From an uncultured Erythrobacter sp. (GTDB taxonomy: Bacteria > Pseudomonadota > Alphaproteobacteria > Sphingomonadales > Sphingomonadaceae): 64,000 nt of DNA. Positions 17,136 to 25,068 of the stretch are shown piece after piece; positions within the stretch are counted from its first letter, which is position 1; each line of letters starts with the position of its first letter. Location: contig CANLVN010000002.1 in NCBI GenBank assembly GCA_947494705.1, forward strand, positions 620,001 to 684,000. Reading direction: 5' to 3'. Both the position numbers and the translations under genes were made by a program. Under the pieces are notes generated by a model. It saw nothing but the letters and a program-made list of their open reading frames with translations, was not told where the DNA came from and made no database searches.

Positions 17136-17594
17136 ATGCCATCGGCCGCTTCAAAGGACATGGATATTCTCGAGAAGGCCAAAAGCCTGCTCGGACAGGA
17201 TTACGTGCCCAGCGATGACGAAGAGTATATGAACGAGCGGCAGCAGGCCTATTTCCAGATGCTGTTGATCGAATGGAAACGGTCCATTCGCACCGCCGCC
17301 GGACAGACGCTGCAATCGCTTGCCGACGGTCCGATCCGTGAAGCGGACCTCAGCGACCGCGCCTCGAGCGAGACCGACTGGGGCATCGAACTGCGCACCC
17401 GCGATCGTCAACGCAAACTCGTTTCCAAGATAGATTCCGCGCTTCGCCGCATCGAAGAGGGCGAATACGGTTATTGCGAGAAGACCGGCGACCCGATCGG
17501 GCTCAAGCGCCTTATCGCCCGCCCGGTCGCGACAATGACCGTCGAGGCACAGGAAGCGCACGAACGCCGCGAAAAGATTTCGCGCGACGACTGA
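17136..17594 (+). CDS. dksA: DksA/TraR-type transcription regulator, zinc-ligand-poor
   Basis: 152 residues from ATG 17136 with a GAGAGAG ribosome site. It has the coiled-coil region of DksA (about residues 40-105, EWKRSIRTAAGQ, RQRKLVSKIDSALRRIEEGE) and the end domain EYGYCEKTGDPIGLKRLIA. Only one of the four zinc cysteines of the E. coli protein is kept, as usual in alphaproteobacterial DksA. DksA binds RNA polymerase in the secondary channel and works with ppGpp in the stringent response. The longer frame starting at 17052 lacks a good start. Confidence 0.9.
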   Translation: MPSAASKDMDILEKAKSLLGQDYVPSDDEEYMNERQQAYFQMLLIEWKRSIRTAAGQTLQSLADGPIREADLSDRASSETDWGIELRTRDRQRKLVSKIDSALRRIEEGEYGYCEKTGDPIGLKRLIARPVATMTVEAQEAHERREKISRDD

Positions 17595-17660
17595 CCCGTT
17601 CTGAAATTTGCGTGCCACAATGGGACGGGCGCTTTTTCCGAACACCCACGCCCCGCCGGA

Positions 17661-17675
17661 TTAACGGGCCGTTTA
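17661..17675. promoter_or_regulatory. Candidate CtrA-binding box
   Basis: TTAA-N7-TTTA followed by CC, one mismatch from TTAA-N7-TTAAC. It lies about 110 bases before the PilZ gene start. By motif only. Confidence 0.35.
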
Positions 17676-17784
17676 CCCCGAAAACCTATCCAACAGGCGA
17701 TGGGGAGCCATAGTGGCGTCGGAGGTGGCTTGATGTCTCCGAGATGTCGGAAAAAGAATGATTCACCAGTGGGAAGCTAGCACT

Positions 17785-18165
17785 ATGTCAGGTGTAGAGA
17801 CGAGAAGCGTATCGCGTGACAGCCTTTTCCTGCTCGCCAACGTGCGGGTAGAACAGCAAGGCGATGCCATGCACCGCGTCCGTGTCCGTAACCTGTCGGA
17901 TGGTGGCATGATGGGCGAAGGCCCGCTGACCGTTCAGCGCGGCAACCGCGTCGAAATCGAACTGCGCAATATCGGCGTGATCACGGGCAGCGTTGCCTGG
18001 GTACAGGATCAGCGTTTCGGGATCGCCTTCGATGAGGAAATCGATTCGCAAATGGCACGCTCTGCATCCTCTGCTTCCTCGCAAGGCGAGAGCACCAACT
18101 CGTCGATTTCGAAAGCTCACCGGGCCCCGCCAATGCCCGCGGCCACGAAGCTTCGCAAAATCTGA
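17785..18165 (+). CDS. PilZ-domain protein
   Basis: 126 residues from ATG 17785, with GGGAAG nine bases upstream. The PilZ domain covers about residues 8-90. The D/NxSxxG motif is kept (VRNLSDGGMMGEG), but the RxxxR motif is weak (near R7 to R11), so c-di-GMP binding is possible but unproven. The C-terminal 35 residues are Ser/Ala/Pro-rich and likely disordered. PilZ proteins link c-di-GMP to motility, adhesion or envelope functions. Confidence 0.8.
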   Translation: MSGVETRSVSRDSLFLLANVRVEQQGDAMHRVRVRNLSDGGMMGEGPLTVQRGNRVEIELRNIGVITGSVAWVQDQRFGIAFDEEIDSQMARSASSASSQGESTNSSISKAHRAPPMPAATKLRKI

Positions 18166-18243
18166 AAATTTTTTACAGGAACATGCAGGTTTTGGCGCGA
18201 CTTCGCGCTGACCTGGTTCGTGCAAGCTGCTAACTGCGGCCTT

Positions 18244-19737
18244 GTGACGCGATTCCACCCGATATCTTCCACGAGGCGCGCCCTCGCACTGGCGCTGCTC
18301 GCCGTCGCGACCGCGTGCAATTCCGGCGCCGATCAGGGTCCGGTGAATGTCGCAATCTTCGCCGAAAGCGACCAACTGCTCCAGCCGGGCCTGCGCCTGC
18401 CCGCCGGGGCGCAGCACATCCGCGCTGCCACCAGCGAAGGGCTCGTCACGCTCGACCCGGCAGGACAGGTCGTTCCTGCCATAGCCGAGCGGTGGATCGT
18501 CACCGATGACGGGCTGAGCTACATTTTCCGCCTGCGCGATTCCAACTGGGCCGGTGGCGATCCGATCACCGCCGAGGATGTGCGTATCCAGCTGGAAAGC
18601 GCGCTCGCGCGACTGGAAGGGACTTCACTTGGCCTCGACCTTTCAAAGGTCGTCGATGTGCGCGCGATGACGGGGCGGGTCGTGGAGCTGCGCCTTTCCG
18701 CTCCCATGCCCGAATTCCTGCGCCTGCTGGCCCAACCCGAACTCGGCTTCGTTCACGAAGGTGCCGGCGCAGGCCCGATGGTCGCCTCTCGCGACGAGGA
18801 AACGGACATCGTCCGCCTGAGCGCGCTGCCGCCGCAGGAGCGCGGGCTTCCCGCGCGCGAGGACTGGGAGGAAATCGCCCGGCCGGTAACGGTGCGCGGA
18901 CTTTCGGGGCAGGCCGCCGTCGATGCATTCGCTTCGGGGGAGGTCGACCTGTTGCTCAATGGCGGAATCGCCTCCTTTCCGCTGGCGCAGCTCGGTCCGC
19001 TGTCGCGCGGGACGGTACAGGTCGATCCGGCGCTGGGACTGTTCGGGCTGATCTTTCGCGAGCGCGACGGCCTGCTCGCCGATGCTCGAAATCGAGAGGC
19101 GATCTCGATGGCCATCGACCGGACCACCTTGATACAGCCCTTTGCCCTCGACGGATGGCAGGACCGCAGCTGGATCGTCCCGCAAGAAATGTTCACGCGG
19201 CCTTTCTACCCGCCCGAGCGCTGGGTGAACCGTTCGATGGAACAGCGCGTTGCAGAGGCGCGTCGGCGGATTGCGGCGTGGGAACAGGCCAACGGTGAAG
19301 AGGCGGAAATAACCGTCGGCCTTCCCGAGGGACCGGGAGCCGTGCTGTTGTTTCGCGAACTGGTCCGGGCATGGCGCGATATCGGGATAACGGTGCGACG
19401 TCTTCCTCCCGGACAGGGCGCGGATCTTGAATTGCGCGATCGGCTGGCGCGCTATTCCTCGCCGCGATGGTATCTCAACCAGTTCAATTGCTCGCTCGAA
19501 ATCGGGCTTTGCTCGCCCGAGGCCGATGAGTTGGTGCGCCAGTCGCTGACCCTGCGCGACCCGGAGGCCAGGCAGGTGATGCTGGCACAGGCCCATGCCG
19601 AAATGATGCGCGCGGAAATCTTCATTCCCCTTGGTGCTCCTGTGCGATGGTCGCTGGTTCGCGGCGCGGTGGACGCCTATGTTGCGAACCAATGGGGCGT
19701 GCACCCCTTGTTCCCGCTCTCGCAACCCGCCACCTAG
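18244..19737 (+). CDS. ABC-type solute-binding lipoprotein, SBP_bac_5 family, orphan
   Basis: About 497 residues. The N-terminus has a basic stretch, hydrophobic LALALLAVATAC and a lipobox cysteine, so it is a lipoprotein. The body has family-5 substrate-binding features: RAATSEGLVTLDPAGQVVPAIAERW and RDSNWAGGDPITAEDVRIQL. The family binds peptides, nickel, haem or opines for ABC import. No permease or ATPase gene is adjacent, so the partner transporter or function is not clear. GTG 18244 is chosen; GTG 18220 would add eight residues. Start and substrate are uncertain. Confidence 0.82.
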   Translation: MTRFHPISSTRRALALALLAVATACNSGADQGPVNVAIFAESDQLLQPGLRLPAGAQHIRAATSEGLVTLDPAGQVVPAIAERWIVTDDGLSYIFRLRDSNWAGGDPITAEDVRIQLESALARLEGTSLGLDLSKVVDVRAMTGRVVELRLSAPMPEFLRLLAQPELGFVHEGAGAGPMVASRDEETDIVRLSALPPQERGLPAREDWEEIARPVTVRGLSGQAAVDAFASGEVDLLLNGGIASFPLAQLGPLSRGTVQVDPALGLFGLIFRERDGLLADARNREAISMAIDRTTLIQPFALDGWQDRSWIVPQEMFTRPFYPPERWVNRSMEQRVAEARRRIAAWEQANGEEAEITVGLPEGPGAVLLFRELVRAWRDIGITVRRLPPGQGADLELRDRLARYSSPRWYLNQFNCSLEIGLCSPEADELVRQSLTLRDPEARQVMLAQAHAEMMRAEIFIPLGAPVRWSLVRGAVDAYVANQWGVHPLFPLSQPAT

Positions 19738-19755
19738 GGGGGTAAGGAGATTTCG

Positions 19756-20217
19756 ATGGACAGCCCCGATCCACTGCAGCCCGAACGCGTCAAAGCCGAG
19801 CGCGGCGGGCCCGAGCGCGCGCAACCGATGCGGCTGGATTTGCCCACCGGCAACGATCCGGCGTCGGTTCGCAAGCGTATCGAAATGATGGAAATGCTGC
19901 TGGAGCGCAGCTTTCACGTGCCCGGCACCAACATGCCGATCGGGCTCGATGCGCTGATCGGGCTTATCCCGGTGCTGGGCGATATCGTGACCACCGCGAT
20001 GGGCGCCTATATCGTGTGGGAAGCGCGCAATCTGGGCATGTCGAAATGGCACCTGACCCGCATGGGCGGCAATGTGGCCTTCGACACGGTGCTGGGTCTG
20101 GTGCCGCTGGTCGGCGATGCGGCGGACTTCGTGTTCCGCTCCAACACCCGCAACCTGCGGATCGTGAAGAAACATCTCGATAAGCACCACCCCGAAACCC
20201 GGATCATCGAGGGCTGA
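19756..20217 (+). CDS. DUF4112-family membrane protein
   Basis: 153 residues. After a hydrophilic 45-residue N-terminus comes LERSFHVPGTNMPIGLDALI, then GLIPVLGDIVTTAMGAYIVW and DTVLGLVPLVGDAADFVFRS, the paired GLIPxxGD signatures of DUF4112. Likely two or three membrane-embedded helices. Function unknown. It lies 18 bases after the solute-binding lipoprotein and two bases before kynA, so it may be cotranscribed with the kyn genes. Confidence 0.85.
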   Translation: MDSPDPLQPERVKAERGGPERAQPMRLDLPTGNDPASVRKRIEMMEMLLERSFHVPGTNMPIGLDALIGLIPVLGDIVTTAMGAYIVWEARNLGMSKWHLTRMGGNVAFDTVLGLVPLVGDAADFVFRSNTRNLRIVKKHLDKHHPETRIIEG

Positions 20218-20219
20218 CA

Positions 20220-21008
20220 ATGGCGGGCGTCACCTATTGGAGCTATCTCGGTCTCGAGAAAGTGCTGGGCGCGCAGCACCCCTCTTCGGACGCGCATGAC
20301 GAGATGCTGTTCATCGTCGTGCACCAGTCAGGCGAATTGTGGCTGAAACTGTGCCTGCACGAACTGACCCTGGCGCGCCGACATATCGAGGCGGATGATT
20401 TGCGCCCTGCCTTCAAGATGCTCAGCCGGGTGGCGCGCGCGCAGGAGCAACTGATCCAGAGCTGGGACGTGCTCTCTACCATGACGCCGCACGATTATTC
20501 GACGATCCGCCCGCATCTGGGTTCGTCGAGCGGGTTTCAGTCGCCGCAATACCGGATGATGGAATTCATGCTCGGCGCACGCGATGCCAAGCATATCCGC
20601 CTGCACGAAAAGACCGGCGACTGGTCGCAGCGGCTAGAGGCGGAAACGCAGCGCGACAGCCTCTATGACGCGGCCATATCGCTGCTCGCCAAGCGCGGCT
20701 TCGCAATCGACGCCGAGGTGCTCGAGCGCGATCCTACGAAGCCTTACACCCACAACACCAGCGTCGAGGAAGCGTGGGCCGCGATCTATCGCGATCCGCA
20801 GGCGCATTGGGACCTGTACGAACTGGCCGAAAAGCTGGTCGACCTCGAATACCATTTCCAGCGCTGGCGGTTCGGGCATCTCAAGACGGTGGAGCGGATC
20901 ATCGGTTTCAAGAAAGGGACCGGCGGAACCCCCGGCGTGCCCTATCTCGAAGGGGTGCTCAAACAGGCGTTCTTCCCAGAATTGCTGAGCGTGAGGACTG
21001 CGATATGA
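20220..21008 (+). CDS. kynA: Tryptophan 2,3-dioxygenase
   Basis: 262 residues, the usual length. It has TYWSYLGLEKVLGAQHPSSD near the start, DEMLFIVVHQSGELWLKLCL, GSSSGFQSPQYRMMEF, and a C-terminal DLEYHFQRWRFGHLKTVERI with the haem-ligand histidine. It oxidises tryptophan to N-formylkynurenine, the first step of the kynurenine pathway. Its stop overlaps kynB (ATGA). The three kyn genes form one tight operon. Confidence 0.96.
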   Translation: MAGVTYWSYLGLEKVLGAQHPSSDAHDEMLFIVVHQSGELWLKLCLHELTLARRHIEADDLRPAFKMLSRVARAQEQLIQSWDVLSTMTPHDYSTIRPHLGSSSGFQSPQYRMMEFMLGARDAKHIRLHEKTGDWSQRLEAETQRDSLYDAAISLLAKRGFAIDAEVLERDPTKPYTHNTSVEEAWAAIYRDPQAHWDLYELAEKLVDLEYHFQRWRFGHLKTVERIIGFKKGTGGTPGVPYLEGVLKQAFFPELLSVRTAI

Positions 21009-21631
21009 CCCGCCGGATTTGGGACCTGTCCCAGAAACTGCACCCCGGCCTGCCGGTCTGGCCCGGCGACACCGCGTTCGAACAGAAACGCACGTGGAAG
21101 ATGGAGGAGGACTCGCCGATCAACGTCTCGGCGTTGACGATGTCGACCCATTCGGGTGCCCATGCCGACGCGCCACTCCATTATAGCGAGACCGCGCCGG
21201 ACATCGCCAGCGTCTCGCTAGAGCCGTATCTGGGCGAGTGCCTCGTCGTCGATGCGCGCGGAGTGGGGCCGGAAATCGAGGTGGGCGACCTGCCGCACCT
21301 GCATTCCGCCGACCGCGTGCTGTTCCGCACTTTCGAGACCTTTCCAAGAAACGATTGGGCAGGCGAAACCACCGCGATTGCGCCCGAGACGATCGAGTGG
21401 CTCGCGGTGCAGGGCGTCAAGCTGGTCGGGATCGACGGCCCGTCCATCGACCCGCAGGATTCTAAGGAGATGCTGGCACATCAGACGGTGCTGCGTCACG
21501 ATATCCGCGTGCTCGAAGGGCTGGTGCTCGATGACGTGCCGGAAGGCCGATATGAGCTTATCGCCTTGCCATTGCCGATTGAGGGCGGGGATGCCTCTCC
21601 CGTGCGCGCGATCCTGCGAGAACTGGCGTGA
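21005..21631 (+). CDS. kynB: Kynurenine formamidase
   Basis: 208 residues from ATG 21005, coupled to kynA. The cyclase/KynB metal-binding motif THSGAHADAPLHY is near residue 45, preceded by RIWDLSQKLHPGLPVWPGDT. It hydrolyses N-formylkynurenine to kynurenine and formate. Position between kynA and kynU settles the function among the related cyclase-family enzymes. A longer upstream frame within kynA is a shadow. Confidence 0.95.
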   Translation: MTRRIWDLSQKLHPGLPVWPGDTAFEQKRTWKMEEDSPINVSALTMSTHSGAHADAPLHYSETAPDIASVSLEPYLGECLVVDARGVGPEIEVGDLPHLHSADRVLFRTFETFPRNDWAGETTAIAPETIEWLAVQGVKLVGIDGPSIDPQDSKEMLAHQTVLRHDIRVLEGLVLDDVPEGRYELIALPLPIEGGDASPVRAILRELA

Positions 21632-22845
21632 TAGGGAAGGCCCGCGAGCTCGACGGCGCCGACCCGCTCCGCGACTTCCGCGACCGATTCCACGTGCCCG
21701 AGGGCGTGATCTATCTCGACGGCAATTCTCTGGGCTGCCTGCCGAAGGCGACGCCTGGCGTGATGGCGCGTGTGGTCGAGCAGGAATGGGGCGAAGGGCT
21801 CATCCGCTCATGGAACGACGCCAACTGGTTCGAGATGGGCGCGCGGATCGGCGGCAAGATCGCACCCCTCATCGGAGCGCAACCCGGCGAGGTCATCGCT
21901 TGCGATTCGACCAGCGTAAACCTGTTCAAGCTGATCGCGGCGGGCCTCCAGATGCGGCCCGGCCGCAAGGTCATCCTGTCCGAACCCGGCAATTTCCCCA
22001 CCGACCTCTACATGATCGAGGGGCTCGAGCGGCAGGGTCTCGCCCAAAGACGGCTGGCCGAGCGCGGACGCATCGCCGAGGCGCTGGATGAGGACGTCGC
22101 AGTCCTCATGCTCACCCATGCGCATTACAAGACGGGCGAGCTTTTCGACATGGCGGCGCTGACCAAGGCGGCGCACGATGCAGGCGCATTGGTGCTGTGG
22201 GACCTGTCACACTCGACCGGGGCGCTGCCCGTGGACCTTGACGGCGTGGATGCGGATTTCGCGGTGGGCTGCGGATACAAATATCTGTGCGGCGGCCCCG
22301 GCGCGCCCGCTTTCGCCTTCGTCGCAGAGCGTCACCATGCAGACCTCCAGCAACCGCTCACCGGCTGGTTCGGCCATGCCCATCCCTTCGCCTTCACCGA
22401 CAGTTACGAAGACGCACCCGGCATCGAGCAATTGCAATGCGGCACGCATCCCGTCCTCGGCCTCGCCGCGCTGGAAGTGGGCGTCGACCTGATCGCCGAG
22501 ATCGGGGTCGAGCGACTGTACGCCAAGTCACGGGCGCTTTCCGAGTTCTTCCTCGAAGCGCTGCATGACCACGGCGTCGATCTCCCGCTCGTCAGCCCGC
22601 CCGACAGCGGCGTACGCGGCAGCCAGCTCTCCTTTCGCCACGAACACGCCTACGCCATTTGCCAGGCCCTGATCGCGCGCGGCGTGATCGGGGATTTCCG
22701 AGATCCCGACATCCTGCGTCTGGGCTTTGCTCCTGCCTATCTGCGGTTCGAGGACATGGCCGAAGCCGCGCGGCATCTGGCAGAGGTGTTGAAAAGCGGG
22801 GAATGGCAAAAAGCCGAGTTCAACCAGCGGGCGGCGGTTACCTGA
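21628..22845 (+). CDS. kynU: Kynureninase
   Basis: 405 residues. The GTG start overlaps the kynB stop (GTGA). It has YLDGNSLGCLPKATPGVMAR near residue 30, the PLP region DLSHSTGALPVDLDGVDADF followed by the Schiff-base lysine in CGYKYLCGGPGAP, and GWFGHAHPFAF. It cleaves kynurenine to anthranilate and alanine. The operon therefore takes tryptophan to anthranilate; the later fate of anthranilate is not encoded here. Confidence 0.96.
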   Translation: MIGKARELDGADPLRDFRDRFHVPEGVIYLDGNSLGCLPKATPGVMARVVEQEWGEGLIRSWNDANWFEMGARIGGKIAPLIGAQPGEVIACDSTSVNLFKLIAAGLQMRPGRKVILSEPGNFPTDLYMIEGLERQGLAQRRLAERGRIAEALDEDVAVLMLTHAHYKTGELFDMAALTKAAHDAGALVLWDLSHSTGALPVDLDGVDADFAVGCGYKYLCGGPGAPAFAFVAERHHADLQQPLTGWFGHAHPFAFTDSYEDAPGIEQLQCGTHPVLGLAALEVGVDLIAEIGVERLYAKSRALSEFFLEALHDHGVDLPLVSPPDSGVRGSQLSFRHEHAYAICQALIARGVIGDFRDPDILRLGFAPAYLRFEDMAEAARHLAEVLKSGEWQKAEFNQRAAVT

Positions 22846-23195
22846 TCGCTAAGCGGCGATAGGAAAAGCGGACAATGTCGAATGTCCGAAAGTCGGGTGG
22901 AAAGCGGGCATTGGCTAGGTTAGCCCAGATGGGGCCACCGTGGCGGAAAGGTAGACGCACCATACCAATGGTCCCGCTTTTGCGGGTGCTGGCTTCGAAA
23001 CCAGTCGGTGGCCACTCCCACTTGCTTTGGGAATCGGACATTCCGGGAACCCATGAGCGGGGCTCGAACCCGCCAAACGATGCACAATGCTGGCACCGCC
23101 CACGCCGACCGTGTCAGGGTCCGTTATCAGAATAGTCGATTGCTCAACGTCCGCAATCGGGTCGTTTGCCGACTGACCGCTGTTGGCGGGCGGAC
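22846..23195. other. Non-coding interval with tRNA-like element
   Basis: 350 bases between kynU and the convergent HNH gene. It holds the tRNA-like structure at 22933-23014. Beyond it, a T-arm-like palindrome (GCGGG/CCCGC arms around GCTCGAA, 23057-23073) points to the minus strand but has no matching tRNA body. I see no coding frame with a ribosome site. Confidence 0.6.
22933..23014 (+). ncRNA. tRNA-like element, leucine-class features, no normal anticodon loop
   Basis: All arms of a class-II tRNA can be drawn with perfect stems. The acceptor is 8 bp (22933-22940 with 23006-23013). The D-arm has a GCG/CGC stem and a leucine-like GGTAGACGC. The variable arm is CCCGC-TTTT-GCGGG. The T-arm is GCTGG/CCAGT around CTTCGAAA. 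The arm that should carry the anticodon is only 14 bases (22959-22972), giving a 5-bp stem with a 4-base loop or a 4-bp stem with a 6-base loop, and no 7-base loop with T33. The T-loop has 8 bases, not 7. It could be a tRNA-Leu relic, or a non-decoding tRNA-like RNA kept by selection, since no stem is broken. No CCA is encoded at the expected place. Confidence 0.5.
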
Positions 23196-23804
23196 CTAAG
23201 CCTCCAGCTCGATATCCCAATAGAGCCAGTCCCGCCACGTCTCGTGCAGGTAGTTGGGCGGGAATTGCTTGCCGTGTTGTTGCAATTGCCAGCTGGTCGG
23301 GCGGATCGGTTTCATGCGGACCGGCATGTGCGCCTGGCCCGGCGTGCGACCGCCCTTCTTCATGTTGCACGGCGCGCAGGCGGTTATGATGTTCTCCCAC
23401 GTCGTCTTGCCACCGAGGCGGCGCGGGATGACGTGGTCGAAGGTCAGGTGTTCGCCATTGCCGCAATATTGGCATTCGAACTTGTCGCGCAGGAAGACGT
23501 TGAAGCGGGTGAAGGCGGGAAACTCGCTCGACTTCACATATTGGCGCAGCGCGATGACGCTCGGGATCTTCATGTCGAGCGAGGGCGAGTGCACTTCGCG
23601 CTCGTAGCTCGCGACGATATCGACCCGGTCGAGAAACACCGCCTTGATCGCGGTCTGCCACGGCCAGATGCTCAGCGGATAATAGGACAGCGGCGTGTAG
23701 TCCGCATTCAGAACGAGCGCGGGGCATGCCGACAGGTTGCGTGTCGGATCTTCATCCGCGCTGCGAAAGCGCGCGGCCTTTTCGATCAGTTCGGCCTGAA
23801 ACAC
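23196..23804 (-). CDS. HNH endonuclease family protein
   Basis: 202 residues from GTG 23804, chosen because a strong GGGAGGA site lies nine bases upstream; a longer frame starts at 23846. The HNH module is near residues 105-165: CQYCGNGEHLTFDHVIPRR, then WENIITACAPCNMKKGGRT, with two CxxC zinc knuckles. The N-terminal half (VLNADYTPLSYYPLSIWPWQ) is the domain found in widely conserved chromosomal HNH proteins of alphaproteobacteria, whose role is not known. Not linked to a mobile element here. Confidence 0.88.
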   Translation of the reverse strand: MFQAELIEKAARFRSADEDPTRNLSACPALVLNADYTPLSYYPLSIWPWQTAIKAVFLDRVDIVASYEREVHSPSLDMKIPSVIALRQYVKSSEFPAFTRFNVFLRDKFECQYCGNGEHLTFDHVIPRRLGGKTTWENIITACAPCNMKKGGRTPGQAHMPVRMKPIRPTSWQLQQHGKQFPPNYLHETWRDWLYWDIELEA

Positions 23805-23874
23805 GTTTGGCGTTCCTCCCTGATTGAATGGAACATGCCGTGGCAACGAAAAGAGTCAAAGCCGTGACAGCATT

Positions 23875-23914
23875 GCTATCCACAGTCACAGCCTGTTGAG
23901 TTCCTGTGGATAGC
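23875..23914. promoter_or_regulatory. 11-bp inverted repeat containing DnaA-box-like sequences
   Basis: GCTATCCACAG (23875-23885) and its exact reverse complement CTGTGGATAGC (23904-23914), separated by 18 bases. Each arm holds CTATCCACA, one mismatch from the DnaA box TTATCCACA. It lies in the 140-base gap between the divergent HNH and gluQ genes. It could bind DnaA or another dimeric regulator, or form a hairpin. Confidence 0.4.
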
Positions 23915-23945
23915 GCAAGGATAATTCCTGTGGCATGGCCGTTGC

Positions 23946-24791
23946 GTGTCGGAAAGTTCAAACGCCCTGCCTGTTGTCACGCGTTTTGCGCCGAGCCCCA
24001 ACGGGCCGCTGCATCTCGGCCATGCCTATTCCGCGATTGTCGCGCATGATCTGGCGCGCGAGTCGGATGGGGCCTTCCTGCTCAGGATCGAGGATATCGA
24101 CGGGCCGCGCTCAAAACCCGAATTTGCCGATGCGTTTCGCCGCGACCTCGAATGGCTGGGACTGGAATGGGAAGAGGTGCCCGCGCAATCGACCCGGCTG
24201 GACAGCTATGACGAGGCGGCAAACAGCCTTCTGGAGCGGGGGCTGATTTATCCATGCACCTGCACGCGAAAGCAGATCGCCGCCCTGCCCATGCGCGAAG
24301 GGAAGGACGGGGTCGAATATCCCGGCTCGTGTCGGGGACAGCATGAAGATCTGGAGCCCGGTCCCGATACGGCGCTGCGGATCGATATCGACCGCGCGAT
24401 GGAGCAGACCGGCGAACTGATCTGGACCGATGAGGAACTGGGCAGCGTCGTCACCGATGCGCGGGCGCTGGGCGATGTCGTGATCGTGCGCAAGGACCTG
24501 CCGGCAAGTTACAACCTGGCCGTCACTCTCGACGATGCGGCCGATGGCGTCACGGTGGTCACCCGCGGGAAAGACCTGCTCGAATCCACCCATGTCCATC
24601 GCCTGTTGCAGGCCCTGCTCGACCTGCCTGTGCCGCATTGGCATCATCACGAACTGGTGCTCGACGAGGACGGCGAAAAGCTCGCCAAGCGGCGCGGCTC
24701 GCCGCCTTTGTCCGACCGGCGCGAAGCGGGCGAGGACGGACTGGTGCTTGCCGAGCAAGTGCGGTTGCGCAAATTCGATGTTGGAAATTAG
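23946..24791 (+). CDS. gluQ: Glutamyl-Q tRNA(Asp) synthetase
   Basis: 281 residues, short because it lacks the anticodon-binding domain of GltX. The HIGH-type motif is in FAPSPNGPLHLGHAYSA near residue 14. CTCTRKQ and GSCRG contribute zinc-binding cysteines, and a KLAKR sequence stands for KMSKS near residue 238. The enzyme charges the queuosine base of tRNA-Asp with glutamate, without the tRNA acceptor end. The start is GTG 23946. The presence of queC in the same window fits queuosine use. Confidence 0.93.
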   Translation: MSESSNALPVVTRFAPSPNGPLHLGHAYSAIVAHDLARESDGAFLLRIEDIDGPRSKPEFADAFRRDLEWLGLEWEEVPAQSTRLDSYDEAANSLLERGLIYPCTCTRKQIAALPMREGKDGVEYPGSCRGQHEDLEPGPDTALRIDIDRAMEQTGELIWTDEELGSVVTDARALGDVVIVRKDLPASYNLAVTLDDAADGVTVVTRGKDLLESTHVHRLLQALLDLPVPHWHHHELVLDEDGEKLAKRRGSPPLSDRREAGEDGLVLAEQVRLRKFDVGN

Positions 24792-24815
24792 GGCGTTTGC
24801 GCCCATCTAAGCGGC

Positions 24816-25055
24816 ATGAACTGGTTCCTTACAGCTATCTTCGTCCTCCTTGCCATCATGGTTGTCGTGTCGCTCGTTCGCGGCGTGATCGCTTTTCTGA
24901 AGACGACCAAGATCGATCTCGAAAGCGGCGATGGCGAGACCGTGACCGAGATGCAGGCCGTGCAGAACAAGGCAATGTTTGCGCGCATCAAGTATCAGGC
25001 GGCGGCAATTGCCGTGCTGGTGATAATCGGCATGGTCGCTGGCGCCAGCGCCTGA
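24816..25055 (+). CDS. HIG1-domain small membrane protein
   Basis: 79 residues with two transmembrane helices (about residues 4-26 and 58-77), joined by a loop with NKAMFARIKYQAAAIAVLVI, as in the HIG1 family. Mitochondrial members assist cytochrome oxidase supercomplexes; bacterial roles are largely untested. It lies 24 bases after gluQ and 13 bases before the adenosyltransferase gene. Confidence 0.85.
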   Translation: MNWFLTAIFVLLAIMVVVSLVRGVIAFLKTTKIDLESGDGETVTEMQAVQNKAMFARIKYQAAAIAVLVIIGMVAGASA

Positions 25056-25068
25056 TCGGACGACTTTC

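Noticed and set aside
18643..20220. 525-codon minus-strand frame opposite the solute-binding protein and DUF4112 genes
   Set aside because: It spans two well-supported plus-strand genes and has no recognisable motif.
23057..23073. T-arm-like palindrome on the minus strand, possible tRNA or permuted tmRNA
   Set aside because: No matching acceptor, D-arm or anticodon arm is found upstream, and no tmRNA tag reading frame with an AA or LAA end is visible downstream.
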